Positions 1-6,570 of a stretch of DNA of 11,236 nucleotides are shown here, in pieces (the first letter of the stretch is position 1; every line of letters starts with the position of its first letter). The DNA comes from Thermoleophilaceae bacterium (GTDB taxonomy: Bacteria > Actinomycetota > Thermoleophilia > Solirubrobacterales > Thermoleophilaceae). The stretch is from assembly GCA_013812485.1 (NCBI GenBank), contig JACCTJ010000263.1:1-11236 (forward strand), given 5' to 3'. Made by a program: the position numbers and the translations under genes. The notes under the pieces were generated by a model. That model had not been told where the DNA came from, did not search any database, and was given only the letters and a program-made list of their open reading frames with translations.

Positions 1-569
1 ACGAACTGGGCGGCGAAGAGCAAGCGCTCGCGCGCCAGTGCGACGTGAGCCGCTTCGAGGACCAGGAAACTCTGGTCGCTACCGCCCGCGAGGGCTTCGG
101 GCGCCTCGACGCGGTGTTCGCCAACGCTGGGATGGGTGCGGGCCGCGGGTTCCTGGAGGAGTCGGTCGAGCACTGGCGCACAATGGTGGAGACCAACGTG
201 CTGGGCGTCGCCCTGACGATCCGCGCCTCCCTCCCCCACCTCCGCGACGCGGGCGGCGGACACTTCGTGATCACCGGGTCGGTGGCCGGTCGTCGCCCGC
301 TGCCGGGCTCGCTCTACTCGGCCACGAAGTTCGCGGTCGGCGCCATGGCGGAGGGGCTGCGCCAAGAGATCCGCAACGACATGCCCGAGACCGACATCCG
401 CGTCACCCTGATCAGCCCGGGCATGGTCGATACGCCTTTCTTCGATAACCGCCCGAAGAACGCGCTCGAGGACGCCGACGTCGCGCGTGCGGTCATGTAC
501 GCGCTATCGCAGCCGCCACACGTCGACGTCAACGAGGTCCTCCTGCGGCCGGTACGCCAAGCCGGCTGA
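1..569 (+). CDS. Short-chain dehydrogenase/reductase (SDR), 5' end cut off by the window
   Basis: NAD(P)-dependent oxidoreductase of the classical SDR family; substrate unknown. The reading frame is open from base 3, before the first GTG at 45, and the residues read there (ending CDVS) match the conserved Asp-Val that contacts the cofactor adenine after beta-strand 3. The gene therefore starts outside the window, and the N-terminal TGxxxGxG cofactor loop is missing for that reason, not by mutation. Visible in order: FANAG (the NAG motif), NVLG (structural Asn), ITGS (catalytic Ser), YSATK (catalytic Tyr and Lys of YxxxK) and SPGMVDTPF (the PG motif after beta-6). The C-terminus is short after that, typical of classical SDRs of about 230 to 250 residues. 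The stop is TGA at 567-569. It converges on the RlpA-like gene. The family is very secure; the reaction cannot be named. Confidence 0.93.
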   Translation, partial: ELGGEEQALARQCDVSRFEDQETLVATAREGFGRLDAVFANAGMGAGRGFLEESVEHWRTMVETNVLGVALTIRASLPHLRDAGGGHFVITGSVAGRRPLPGSLYSATKFAVGAMAEGLRQEIRNDMPETDIRVTLISPGMVDTPFFDNRPKNALEDADVARAVMYALSQPPHVDVNEVLLRPVRQAG

Positions 570-577
570 GATTCGTG

Positions 578-617
578 GCCGCGGGGTCTCGGCGCCTGGC
601 CATAACCCCGTCCGCGG
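578..617. terminator. Imperfect hairpin between two convergent stops, possible bidirectional terminator
   Basis: The 60 bp between the SDR stop (569) and the RlpA-like stop (630) hold an inverted repeat. The left arm GCCGCGGGGT (578-587) pairs with the right arm ACCCCGTCCGCGGC (604-617). Seven outer G-C/C-G pairs form, then a small bulge, then three more pairs, around a 16-nt loop. There is no T-run on either side, so this is not a textbook intrinsic terminator. G+C-rich actinobacteria often use hairpins without a T-tract. Position between convergent genes is the main support. Such repeats also arise by chance in G+C-rich DNA. Confidence 0.35.
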
Positions 618-629
618 CATCCGTGGACC

Positions 630-1790
630 TCAGGCCGTCGCCCGGACCGTGTCCACCCCGTCGAAGCCGAGGTAGTTGCGCAACGCCTCCGTGAGGTCGA
701 AGTCACGCCCGCGGGCGTAGGGCCCGCGGTCGACGACCGGCACGGTCCTGTAGCGGCCGTTGTAGCGGATCGTCACCTTGTAGCCGCAGGACAGCGACCG
801 GTGCGCGACCCCCATCAGCCGGCTCGTGAAGGTCTGTCCGCACGCGGTGCGGTTACCGTAGAAGCCCGGTCCGTACCAGGAGGCAACGCGCTTGCGGTAG
901 ACGTAAAGCGTGCGGATACCGCTCGGCGCCTCCGTCGATGCCGGATTGGTGCGGCGCACGCGTACGTAGCGGTGGCCGGCGTATCCCGGCTTCCAGGTCA
1001 TCGAGAACCGGCCGTTCTCGTCGGTGATGTCCCGGTCGACCTTGACCCAACGTCCCCCGCTGAAGGCCTCGAGCGCGACCTCGCGACCGGGACGCTGCGA
1101 CGGCACGACGCCTCTGACGGTCGCCGTGCGCCCGAGGTAGATCTGACGGTTGTCGCGACCGTCGAGGTTGATCGACCCATCGGCCAACACCGAGACCCTC
1201 GACGCGTCGCCGTCGCCGGCCCCGTCTCGTGGAGCCTCGTCGCGCCCTCCATCCCCCGACGTGCGGCCGGACTCGCCGCCGCCGTCACGGACCCGACGCT
1301 CGATGCCCTTAGAGCGCGACTCAACGTTGCGGCGGACGGAGTCCCCGATGCCCTCCGTGGCGGACCTGACGTTGCGGCGGACGGAGTCCCCGATGCCCTC
1401 TGTGGCGGACCTGACGTTGCGGCGAATCGAATCGCGCAGCGCGCTCGAGTCCCGGTCCGCCAGAGCGGCGGGCCCGGATCCCTCGCGGGCCTCGCTCGCC
1501 GACTCGTCGTCGGACTGCGGCTCCGCCTCGGACTCGCGGGACGGCTCCTCCGGCCCGCGCTCGCGCTCGGAGCCCTCCTCCTCCGCCGACTCGGCCGCGC
1601 GACCCGCTCGCGAGGCACCCTCAGCCCCCGCGAGGCCGCTGCCTTCGCGCGCAGCCGAAGCTCGAGGGCGCCCGTCATCCGTGCCCGCGGCGGACGCGAA
1701 CCCCGGGCCCGCCAACGCGAGCGCCAGACACGCGAGCAGCGCCGCTCGCAGCGCGCGCGCGAATCGGTGGGCATCAGCTCTCTCCGTCAA
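630..1790 (-). CDS. Secreted RlpA-like double-psi beta-barrel protein (cell-wall lytic transglycosylase-like)
   Basis: Exported, 386 residues, probably acting on peptidoglycan. The TTG start is chosen because GGAAGGA lies 6 nt upstream. A basic N-terminus and a hydrophobic run (LLACLALALAGPGFASA) form a Sec signal with AxA-type cleavage near residue 34. A charged Ser/Glu/Arg-rich low-complexity segment follows, then 15-residue tandem repeats (about 127-156). At about 205-290 is a beta-rich, Ig-like domain with TATVRGVV, GRFSMTWKPGYAG and YVRVRR. The C-terminal RlpA/DPBB domain starts at VASWYG (302-307), with TACGQTF, GVAHRSLSCG and VVDRGPYARG. His330 and Asp354 match active-site positions of characterised RlpA; the usual Glu is Gln319. 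Cys317 and Cys335 are close enough to form a disulfide. There is no SPOR domain. A c-di-AMP riboswitch precedes it. The barrel is certain; lytic activity is inferred. Confidence 0.9.
   Translation of the reverse strand: MTERADAHRFARALRAALLACLALALAGPGFASAAGTDDGRPRASAAREGSGLAGAEGASRAGRAAESAEEEGSERERGPEEPSRESEAEPQSDDESASEAREGSGPAALADRDSSALRDSIRRNVRSATEGIGDSVRRNVRSATEGIGDSVRRNVESRSKGIERRVRDGGGESGRTSGDGGRDEAPRDGAGDGDASRVSVLADGSINLDGRDNRQIYLGRTATVRGVVPSQRPGREVALEAFSGGRWVKVDRDITDENGRFSMTWKPGYAGHRYVRVRRTNPASTEAPSGIRTLYVYRKRVASWYGPGFYGNRTACGQTFTSRLMGVAHRSLSCGYKVTIRYNGRYRTVPVVDRGPYARGRDFDLTEALRNYLGFDGVDTVRATA
1324..1425 (-). repeat. 45-bp in-frame tandem repeat within the RlpA-like gene
   Basis: Two almost identical 45-bp units lie head to tail at 1324-1368 and 1369-1413, differing by one base (C/T) in the part I compared. 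The first 11 bases or so of a third copy follow from 1414. The unit is a multiple of three and encodes the 15-residue motif SVRRNVRSATEGIGD on the minus strand. Diverged copies continue on both sides at the protein level (SIRRNVRSATEGIGD before, SVRRNVESRSKGIERRV after). The near identity of the central units suggests recent duplication or slippage, so copy number may vary between strains. Confidence 0.9.
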
Positions 1791-1796
1791 CGGTCG

Positions 1797-1803
1797 TCCT
1801 TCC
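1797..1803 (-). promoter_or_regulatory. Ribosome binding site of the RlpA-like gene
   Basis: On the minus strand GGAAGGA lies 6 nt before the TTG at 1790-1788. It fixes this unusual start codon. It directly abuts the 3' strand of the riboswitch P1 helix, so folding of the aptamer could affect access to it. Confidence 0.75.
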
Positions 1804-1956
1804 CGGTTTCGCCTACGGGGTTAGCTGACGGGCTCGCAGGGCTCATTACACCCCGCTAAGGCCGGAACACCGGCCGATTCGCCCCTCGGCCCGCGACGTG
1901 CGCAGACCAGTGGTTCCCCCGTCCACCGGCGCGGACACCGGCGGCTCGGCAGGCCG
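1804..1956 (-). ncRNA. Cyclic-di-AMP riboswitch (ydaO/yuaA family)
   Basis: Read on the minus strand, the leader of the RlpA-like gene carries the family's signature segments in order: TGCCGAGCC (1943-1951), ACGGGGGAACCA (1911-1922), GGGGCGAAT (1877-1885), a perfect GGCCGG-tetraloop-CCGGCC hairpin (1860-1875), and CCCGTCAGCTAACCCCGTAGGCG, split here as CCCGTCAGCTAA plus CCCCGTAGGCG (1810-1832). ACGGGG (1917-1922) pairs perfectly with CCCCGT (1815-1820), the expected helix next to P1. GCGGGG pairs with CCCTGC to give another arm. P1 is TGCC/GGCG plus CGG/CCG across an internal loop. Known members mostly act as OFF switches for c-di-AMP, and in Actinobacteria they commonly sit before wall hydrolase, Rpf and RlpA-like genes. 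No terminator or T-run separates it from the ribosome binding site. Control through translation or through Rho/RNase is therefore more likely than intrinsic termination (inference). Confidence 0.93.
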
Positions 1957-1975
1957 AAATTGAAGTTCTCGAGCC

Positions 1976-1981
1976 ATCCTA
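1976..1981 (-). promoter_or_regulatory. Candidate -10 element for the riboswitch transcript
   Basis: TAGGAT on the minus strand (within GGTTAGGATGG) resembles an actinobacterial -10 box. Transcription would start near 1967-1969, about 10 nt before the predicted 5' edge of the riboswitch, which fits well. No good TTGACA-like -35 lies 16-19 nt upstream. If real, it makes the RlpA-like gene independent of the amidohydrolase upstream. Confidence 0.35.
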
Positions 1982-2065
1982 ACCCCCGTGTCGGCGCGGA
2001 GTTGCGCCACCTGAGCGCTGCACGGCCGCTGGCGGCGGGTCAACGGCGCCGGGCGACGCGCCGGC
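1982..2065. other. Spacer between amidohydrolase stop and riboswitch promoter
   Basis: The stretch has no coding frame I can support. It contains short G+C-rich inverted repeats, for example GCCGG-(8 nt)-CCGGC ending at the amidohydrolase stop (2049-2066). These could slow polymerase after the amidohydrolase but are too short and too G+C-generic to call a terminator. Confidence 0.3.
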
Positions 2066-3250
2066 TCAGGGCGAGCGCTCGCCCGCGGCCACGATCTCCG
2101 GCTCGGGCGGCAGCGAGACGCTCGGGGTCCGCGCAACCGCCGCGGCGACGACGAGGAGGTGGAGGCCCGGGAATCGCGCGCCGGGGAGCTTCCCGGGCGC
2201 GTTGGCGTCGCTCGTGGCGGCGGCGTGGCGCTCGAAGCGGTCGAGCAGGGCCAGCACCGAACGGCAGACCGGCGCCTGGGGGGACTCCTCCCCCACCTCG
2301 CAGGCCAGGCGCGCGAGCGCCACCCCGCCATCGCCCTCCTCGCCGCCCATGATCCGGCCGTGCGCGTTGATGAGCGCGGTGTGGACGCGGTCGAGCAGCA
2401 GGTCGCCCTCCATGCGCTCGGTCCCCGGGGCGGGCCCCACCTCGAGCGGCTCCTCTCCCGCCAGCAGCCGCTCGATCTGGCCGCCGGCCACGCACGCGAC
2501 CTGCTCGGGAGAGAGACCGGCCTCGAGCGCGCAGCGCAGCGCGAGCACCGCCGACTGGACAGGCGTCCCGTACGGGGCGTCGCTCGCCCACAGGATCCGT
2601 CCCGGCGGGACGAGCGCGAACAGGCTGAGCAGGTCGACCGGGCTCCACCACGCCGTATCGAAGAACAGGTTGGGGTGGTCTTCGAGGCGGCGCCAGATCC
2701 AGGCGAGGTCGCAGATGCCGGCGTGGGCGAGGATCGGCCGCGCGTGCGGAAAGCGCTCGGAGAGCGTGAGCACGTGGCGCCCGAGCGCGGGGATCCCCCG
2801 GCCGGCGTGGATGAGGACGGGCAGGCGCCGCTCGTCGGCCAGGGCGAAGATCGGCTCGACCGAGGGATCGGCGAGCGCGAAGCCCTCGGCGCGAGGGTGG
2901 AGCTTGAGCCCGCGGGCCCCGGCGGCGAGGCAGCGCTCGGCCTCGGCGACGGGCTCCCGCCCAGGGTCGAGCCGGCAGAAGGGCACCAGCGTGCCTCCGG
3001 AGGCGGCGGCCTCGGCGAGCACGCGGTCGTTCGCGGCGGGGTAGCCGTCGGGCTCGTGCATGGAGAACTGGACCCCGCGCGCGTCCGCGAGCTCGAGGGC
3101 CTCGGTGAGCTCGTACACCGAGCAGGTGAACCCGTCGGGGTCGTGCGCGCCCGTGTGGGTGTGCGCGTCGAAGAGCCTCAGCTCGGGTAGGCTGGAACGG
3201 AGGGCATCGAACCACGGTCGTAGGGCGGAGTCGGCGTACACGGCCGTCAA
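2066..3250 (-). CDS. Metal-dependent hydrolase, amidohydrolase-2 family, with C-terminal extension
   Basis: TIM-barrel hydrolase/decarboxylase of the Amidohydro_2 type (PF04909-like), cytosolic, substrate unknown. Likely metal and active-site residues, numbered from the TTG at 3250: His30 and His32 in FDAHTHTG, Lys116 in GLKLHP, His148 in LIHAGRG, His176 in LAHAGICD and Asp224 in WASDAPYG. All are in the usual order, so the enzyme looks intact. The barrel ends near GGQIERLLAGEEP (about 257-267). About 125 further residues follow, including a predicted-helical VHTALINAHGRIMGG stretch and a low-complexity tail. Most relatives stop near 280-300 residues. The start is uncertain: TTG at 3250 and GTG at 3241 are both possible and neither has a clear Shine-Dalgarno sequence. 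It diverges from the WS/DGAT gene across about 44 bp, and the pair may share a control region. Family secure, role unknown. Confidence 0.87.
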   Translation of the reverse strand: MTAVYADSALRPWFDALRSSLPELRLFDAHTHTGAHDPDGFTCSVYELTEALELADARGVQFSMHEPDGYPAANDRVLAEAAASGGTLVPFCRLDPGREPVAEAERCLAAGARGLKLHPRAEGFALADPSVEPIFALADERRLPVLIHAGRGIPALGRHVLTLSERFPHARPILAHAGICDLAWIWRRLEDHPNLFFDTAWWSPVDLLSLFALVPPGRILWASDAPYGTPVQSAVLALRCALEAGLSPEQVACVAGGQIERLLAGEEPLEVGPAPGTERMEGDLLLDRVHTALINAHGRIMGGEEGDGGVALARLACEVGEESPQAPVCRSVLALLDRFERHAAATSDANAPGKLPGARFPGLHLLVVAAAVARTPSVSLPPEPEIVAAGERSP

Positions 3251-3294
3251 GCGTATTGCCCGGCCGACGCCCGCCGAGGGAAAGCGAGAGCATT

Positions 3295-4734
3295 GTGAAC
3301 AAGGACCGGCTGACGGGGCTCGACGCCTCGTTCCTGCACATCGAGGACGGCTCGGCGCACATGCACGTGGCTGCGGCCCTGACCTTCGAGGGCGCCCCGC
3401 CGCCCTACGAGGAGCTCGTCCAGTCGGTCGACGAGCGCCTCCACCTCGTTCCGCGCTACCGCCAGCGGGTGGCCTTCGTACCGCTCGGCCAGGGGCGTCC
3501 GCGCTGGGTGGACGACCCTCACCTGAACATTCGCTACCACGTCCGCCACACCGCGCTGCCGGAGCCGGGGGACGAGGACCAGCTGCGCGCGCTGGCCGGG
3601 CGGGTGTTCGCCCAGCCGCTCGACCTCGACAAGCCGCTGTGGGAGATCTGGCTCGTGGAGGGACTCGAGGACGGCGACGGCGGAGAGCGCTTCGCGGTGC
3701 TCTCGAAGACCCACCATGCGCTCGTCGACGGCATCGCCGGCGTCGACCTGATGACCGTGCTCTTCGACACCCAGCCCGAGCCGGTGGTCCCGCCCGAGCG
3801 CGGGGCGCGGTGGCTTGCCCGCCCCATGCCCTCGGGGGCCCAGCTGCTCGGCGAAGCGCTGGTCGAGCGGCTCGGCGGCCCGCTCGAGGCCGTCCGCGCC
3901 GCCGGCGGGGCGGTGCGCCACCCCCGGCGCGTGCTCGGAGGGCTGGCCGCGAGCGCCGTCGGGCTCGGCTCGTTCGTCTCCTCGAGCATCCGCCCCGCTC
4001 CCTCCAGCCCCTACAACGTGGAGATCGGCCCGCACCGCCGCTTCGCCTGGGTCCGCTGGGACCTGCCCGAGGTCAAGGCTCTCAAGGACGAGCTCGGCGG
4101 CACCGTGAACGACGTGATGCTCACCGTCGTCACCCTCGCGCTCGGGCGCCACCTCTACCACCGGGGCATCTCGACCGAGGGGCTCGAGCTGCGCGCCTTC
4201 ATCCCGGTCAGCGTGCGCGACGAGCACGGCCCCGGCGTCACCGGCAATCAGGTCGCGGGAATGATGGCGCCGCTGCCCGTCTGGGCTCGGGAGCCGACCA
4301 CCTGCTTCGATCTGATCTCGGAGGCCATGATCGGCCTCAAGCAAGGCGGTCAGGCGGTCGGCGCAAAGGCGCTGACCGAGCTGTCGGGGTTCGCCTCGCC
4401 GACGATCATGAGCCAGGCCGCGCGCCTGGCCACGCGCGGTCGGCTCTTCAACCTCGTGGTGACCAACGTGCCGGGGCCCCAGCTGCCCCTGTACCTGCTG
4501 GGGCGCGAGATGATCGACTTCGTGCCGATGGTGCCGCTCGCGCCCGGGCAGGGCGTCGGCGTGGCCATCATGAGCTACAACGGCCGCATAGCCTTCGGTC
4601 TGACCGGCGACTGGGACGCCATGGCGGACCTCGACGACCTGGCCGGCGACCTGCGGGCGGCGATCAGCGACCTCGTGGAGGCCGCCGGGGTCGGTGCGAA
4701 GAAGAAGGCCGGGCGCAGCCGCGCGAGCGCCTAA
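3295..4734 (+). CDS. Wax ester synthase/diacylglycerol O-acyltransferase (WS/DGAT)
   Basis: Transfers a fatty acyl group from acyl-CoA to a diacylglycerol (giving triacylglycerol) or a fatty alcohol (giving wax ester), the last step of storage lipid synthesis at the membrane/lipid-droplet surface. The product of 479 residues fits the family's 450-500. The catalytic motif HHxxxDG is present as HHALVDG (140-146). Other family marks are the N-terminal LTGLDASFLHIEDG and MHV, the second-half GTVNDVMLTV, and TNVPGPQLPLYLLG near the C-terminus. GTG at 3295 is preferred over an in-frame TTG at 3256 because relatives begin a few residues before the LTxxDASFL motif. GAGGGA lies 13 nt and GCGAGAG 4 nt upstream. 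It stands alone, divergent from the amidohydrolase and convergent with the protease (15 bp between stops). Chain-length and alcohol preference cannot be read from the sequence. Confidence 0.95.
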   Translation: MNKDRLTGLDASFLHIEDGSAHMHVAAALTFEGAPPPYEELVQSVDERLHLVPRYRQRVAFVPLGQGRPRWVDDPHLNIRYHVRHTALPEPGDEDQLRALAGRVFAQPLDLDKPLWEIWLVEGLEDGDGGERFAVLSKTHHALVDGIAGVDLMTVLFDTQPEPVVPPERGARWLARPMPSGAQLLGEALVERLGGPLEAVRAAGGAVRHPRRVLGGLAASAVGLGSFVSSSIRPAPSSPYNVEIGPHRRFAWVRWDLPEVKALKDELGGTVNDVMLTVVTLALGRHLYHRGISTEGLELRAFIPVSVRDEHGPGVTGNQVAGMMAPLPVWAREPTTCFDLISEAMIGLKQGGQAVGAKALTELSGFASPTIMSQAARLATRGRLFNLVVTNVPGPQLPLYLLGREMIDFVPMVPLAPGQGVGVAIMSYNGRIAFGLTGDWDAMADLDDLAGDLRAAISDLVEAAGVGAKKKAGRSRASA

Positions 4735-4749
4735 GGGGCGCGGAGGTCC

Positions 4750-6552
4750 CTACGGGGCGCTGCAGCGCGCGGGCGCGCCGGCGCTCGGCGAGAGGCCGGC
4801 AGAGACGTCGGCGAAGAAGTTCCCCGTGCCCTTGTAGGAGCTGACCTCGAGCCGGTAGGTGCCGAGCCGGCCCGGGAGGTGCGAGATGTCATCCTGGCGC
4901 TCGTCGGAGAGGCCTGTGCCCTTCTCGACCTCGTTGCCCGCCGGGTCGAACAGCCGCACGTCGAAGTCGTAGTCGCCGCTCACGTTATAGCCGTTCCAGG
5001 GCACGGTGACGAGACCGGCGGCGATCGGCGTACAGCGGTTGCGCACCTCGAGCGGAAAGTTACGGACCTCGTTCCTGGCGGCGAAGCGGCCCTCGAAGAG
5101 ACGATGATCCGGCGGGACAGGCGGGCTCGCGAGGCGGCGCGCGCCGGCCGACCGAAGAGCGGCGTACGCGTTCAGCCGGCCCCAGCCGAAGTCGATGTCC
5201 GGGCCGGCGGGACCCCAGTCGAACGCCGTCGCCTTGAGCCTTGAGCGAATCGTCGCGGCCGGGATCCCCGGGTTGGCGTCGCGCATGAGCAGCGCCACCC
5301 CGGCGACGAAGGGAGACGCCGTGCTCGTGCCGGCCTTGGTGACGTAGCCGGTCCGGCTGCCGGAACGGGCCGAGATCACGCCGGTCCCCGGGCCCATGAC
5401 GTCGGGCTTGATCCGGCGCCCGAACTGTCCCCGTCCGGAGTTCCAGCTCGCCAGGAAGCCGCCGTGGGCCGGATCGGCCATCGAGCCGACCGCCAGCGCT
5501 CCGGAGGCGGCCGCAGGCGCGTTGATCGTGCAGCGCTCGGGCCCGGCGTTGCCCGCGGCCGCCACCACGACCAGCCCTGCCGCCGCTGCGCGGTTCGCCG
5601 CCCTCGACATGGCGTCCGTCCCGCTCGAGCACCCGTAACCGCCGAGCGACATGTTGATCGCCTCGATGCCGTAGCGCCTGCGGTTGGCCACCACCCAGCC
5701 GACGCCGGCGATGACGTTGCGTTCCGCGGCGGTTCCGTCCGCGCCGAGCACCTTCACGCCGACGAGGGCGGCCGCCGGTGCCACGCCTCGGTTGCGGCGA
5801 TCGGGCAGGGCGTCACCCTCGCCCGCGAGCGTGGCCGAGACATGAGTGCCGTGGCCGTTACCGTCGAACGCCCTGCGCCGGGCGCAGCGACCACCCGCGC
5901 AGTTGGCGAAGGCGAGGACCTTGCCCTCGTCGAGATCGCGGTGGCGCGCATCGATGCCGGTGTCGAGGACGGCCGCGACCATGTCCCGGGCCGAGTACCT
6001 CGCCGGGCTGCCGTCGCGGTTACCGTCGAGCGACGAGTTGTCGAGCCGCGCGCGGGTCACCCCAAAGGCCTGCGAGCCGGACTGGTTGAGCGCGCGGACG
6101 CGGCCGTCGGACTCGACCGTGACGACTCCGGGGCGCTGCGCCAGCTCGGCCACCTGCGCCTTGCTCGCGCGAGCGGCGAAGCCGTCGACGACGCTGAAGC
6201 GGTTACGCACCGTGAGCGGCCCGACGCGGCGCTCGAGATCTTTCACCCGAGCGGCCGAGGCTGAGCTCTCGAGGGTGACGATCACGTCGACGCGCTCGTC
6301 GCGCGCGCGCGGCGCGAGGCGTTGCTCGAGGTCGTCGAAGACCCGGTCGCCGTCGCGGTCGGCCTTCGGGGCCTTGGCCGCAGCGCCGGCTGAGAGCTGC
6401 TGGGCGGCGGCGGGCGCGGCCACGCCGACGCACAGCGCGAGCGCGATCGCGGCGACGCGGCGCGCCCTGGCGAAGCGCCCCGGGGGGTGTCCTCTCGTCG
6501 GCCTGTCGCCTTCCGTAGCGATGCGCCGAGTGTAGATGCGGTCGCGCGGCAT
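4750..6552 (-). CDS. Secreted subtilisin-like serine protease (S8 family) with propeptide and C-terminal beta domain
   Basis: Extracellular endopeptidase precursor of 600 residues. The ATG at 6552 is chosen because AGGGGAG lies 9 nt upstream; the same frame is open much further but runs antisense through nadE. The N-terminus is long and Arg-rich, followed by the hydrophobic segment VAAIALALCVGVAAPAAA and likely AxA cleavage near residue 50. A DRDGDRVFDDLE segment (65-76) resembles a calcium-binding loop. Next comes an inhibitor_I9-like propeptide (about 87-165) with DVIVTLE and VVDGFAARAS. The catalytic triad is Asp197 (VLDTGID), His234 (GNGHGTHV) and Ser410 (GTSTASPF), with oxyanion Asn335 (AAGNAGP). 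All are present, so the enzyme should be active. About 490-595 looks like a PPC-type beta-sandwich (SGDYDFDVRLFD, GTYRLEVSSY). It converges on WS/DGAT and diverges from nadE. The physiological substrate is unknown. Confidence 0.95.
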   Translation of the reverse strand: MPRDRIYTRRIATEGDRPTRGHPPGRFARARRVAAIALALCVGVAAPAAAQQLSAGAAAKAPKADRDGDRVFDDLEQRLAPRARDERVDVIVTLESSASAARVKDLERRVGPLTVRNRFSVVDGFAARASKAQVAELAQRPGVVTVESDGRVRALNQSGSQAFGVTRARLDNSSLDGNRDGSPARYSARDMVAAVLDTGIDARHRDLDEGKVLAFANCAGGRCARRRAFDGNGHGTHVSATLAGEGDALPDRRNRGVAPAAALVGVKVLGADGTAAERNVIAGVGWVVANRRRYGIEAINMSLGGYGCSSGTDAMSRAANRAAAAGLVVVAAAGNAGPERCTINAPAAASGALAVGSMADPAHGGFLASWNSGRGQFGRRIKPDVMGPGTGVISARSGSRTGYVTKAGTSTASPFVAGVALLMRDANPGIPAATIRSRLKATAFDWGPAGPDIDFGWGRLNAYAALRSAGARRLASPPVPPDHRLFEGRFAARNEVRNFPLEVRNRCTPIAAGLVTVPWNGYNVSGDYDFDVRLFDPAGNEVEKGTGLSDERQDDISHLPGRLGTYRLEVSSYKGTGNFFADVSAGLSPSAGAPARCSAP

Positions 6553-6557
6553 GCCTG

Positions 6558-6563
6558 CATACT
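6558..6563 (+). promoter_or_regulatory. Candidate -10 box for a leaderless nadE transcript
   Basis: CATACT on the plus strand ends 7 nt before the GTG at 6571. A -10 box here would place the transcription start at or within a base or two of the start codon. That agrees with the lack of any Shine-Dalgarno sequence before nadE. No recognisable -35 is seen 17-18 nt upstream (GATGCG/AGATGC). The match is modest and the call rests mainly on spacing. Confidence 0.35.
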
Positions 6564-6568
6564 CCCCT
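6562..6568 (-). promoter_or_regulatory. Ribosome binding site of the S8 protease
   Basis: AGGGGAG on the minus strand ends 9 nt before the ATG at 6552. It supports this start against the much longer open frame. Because it lies beside the nadE start, the protease mRNA must begin inside nadE sequence. Confidence 0.55.
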
Positions 6569-6570
6569 GC

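Noticed and set aside
45..569. SDR gene starting at the GTG at base 45
   Set aside because: The frame is open to the window edge and the residues before it, ending in CDV, are the conserved beta-3/Asp-Val region of SDRs. The gene is cut by the window rather than short.
801..1859. Plus-strand frame opposite the RlpA-like gene and part of the riboswitch
   Set aside because: The minus strand has a signal peptide, recognisable domains, a ribosome binding site and a riboswitch; the plus-strand translation is Arg/Ala-rich with no recognisable domain.
2049..2066. GCCGG-(8 nt)-CCGGC hairpin at the end of the amidohydrolase gene as a terminator
   Set aside because: A five-pair stem overlapping the stop codon without a T-run is not above what random G+C-rich sequence gives.
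2040..4844. Long Arg/Pro/Ala-rich frames overlapping the amidohydrolase and WS/DGAT genes
   Set aside because: They overlap genes with clear catalytic motifs, and their composition is typical of shifted or antisense readings of G+C-rich codons.
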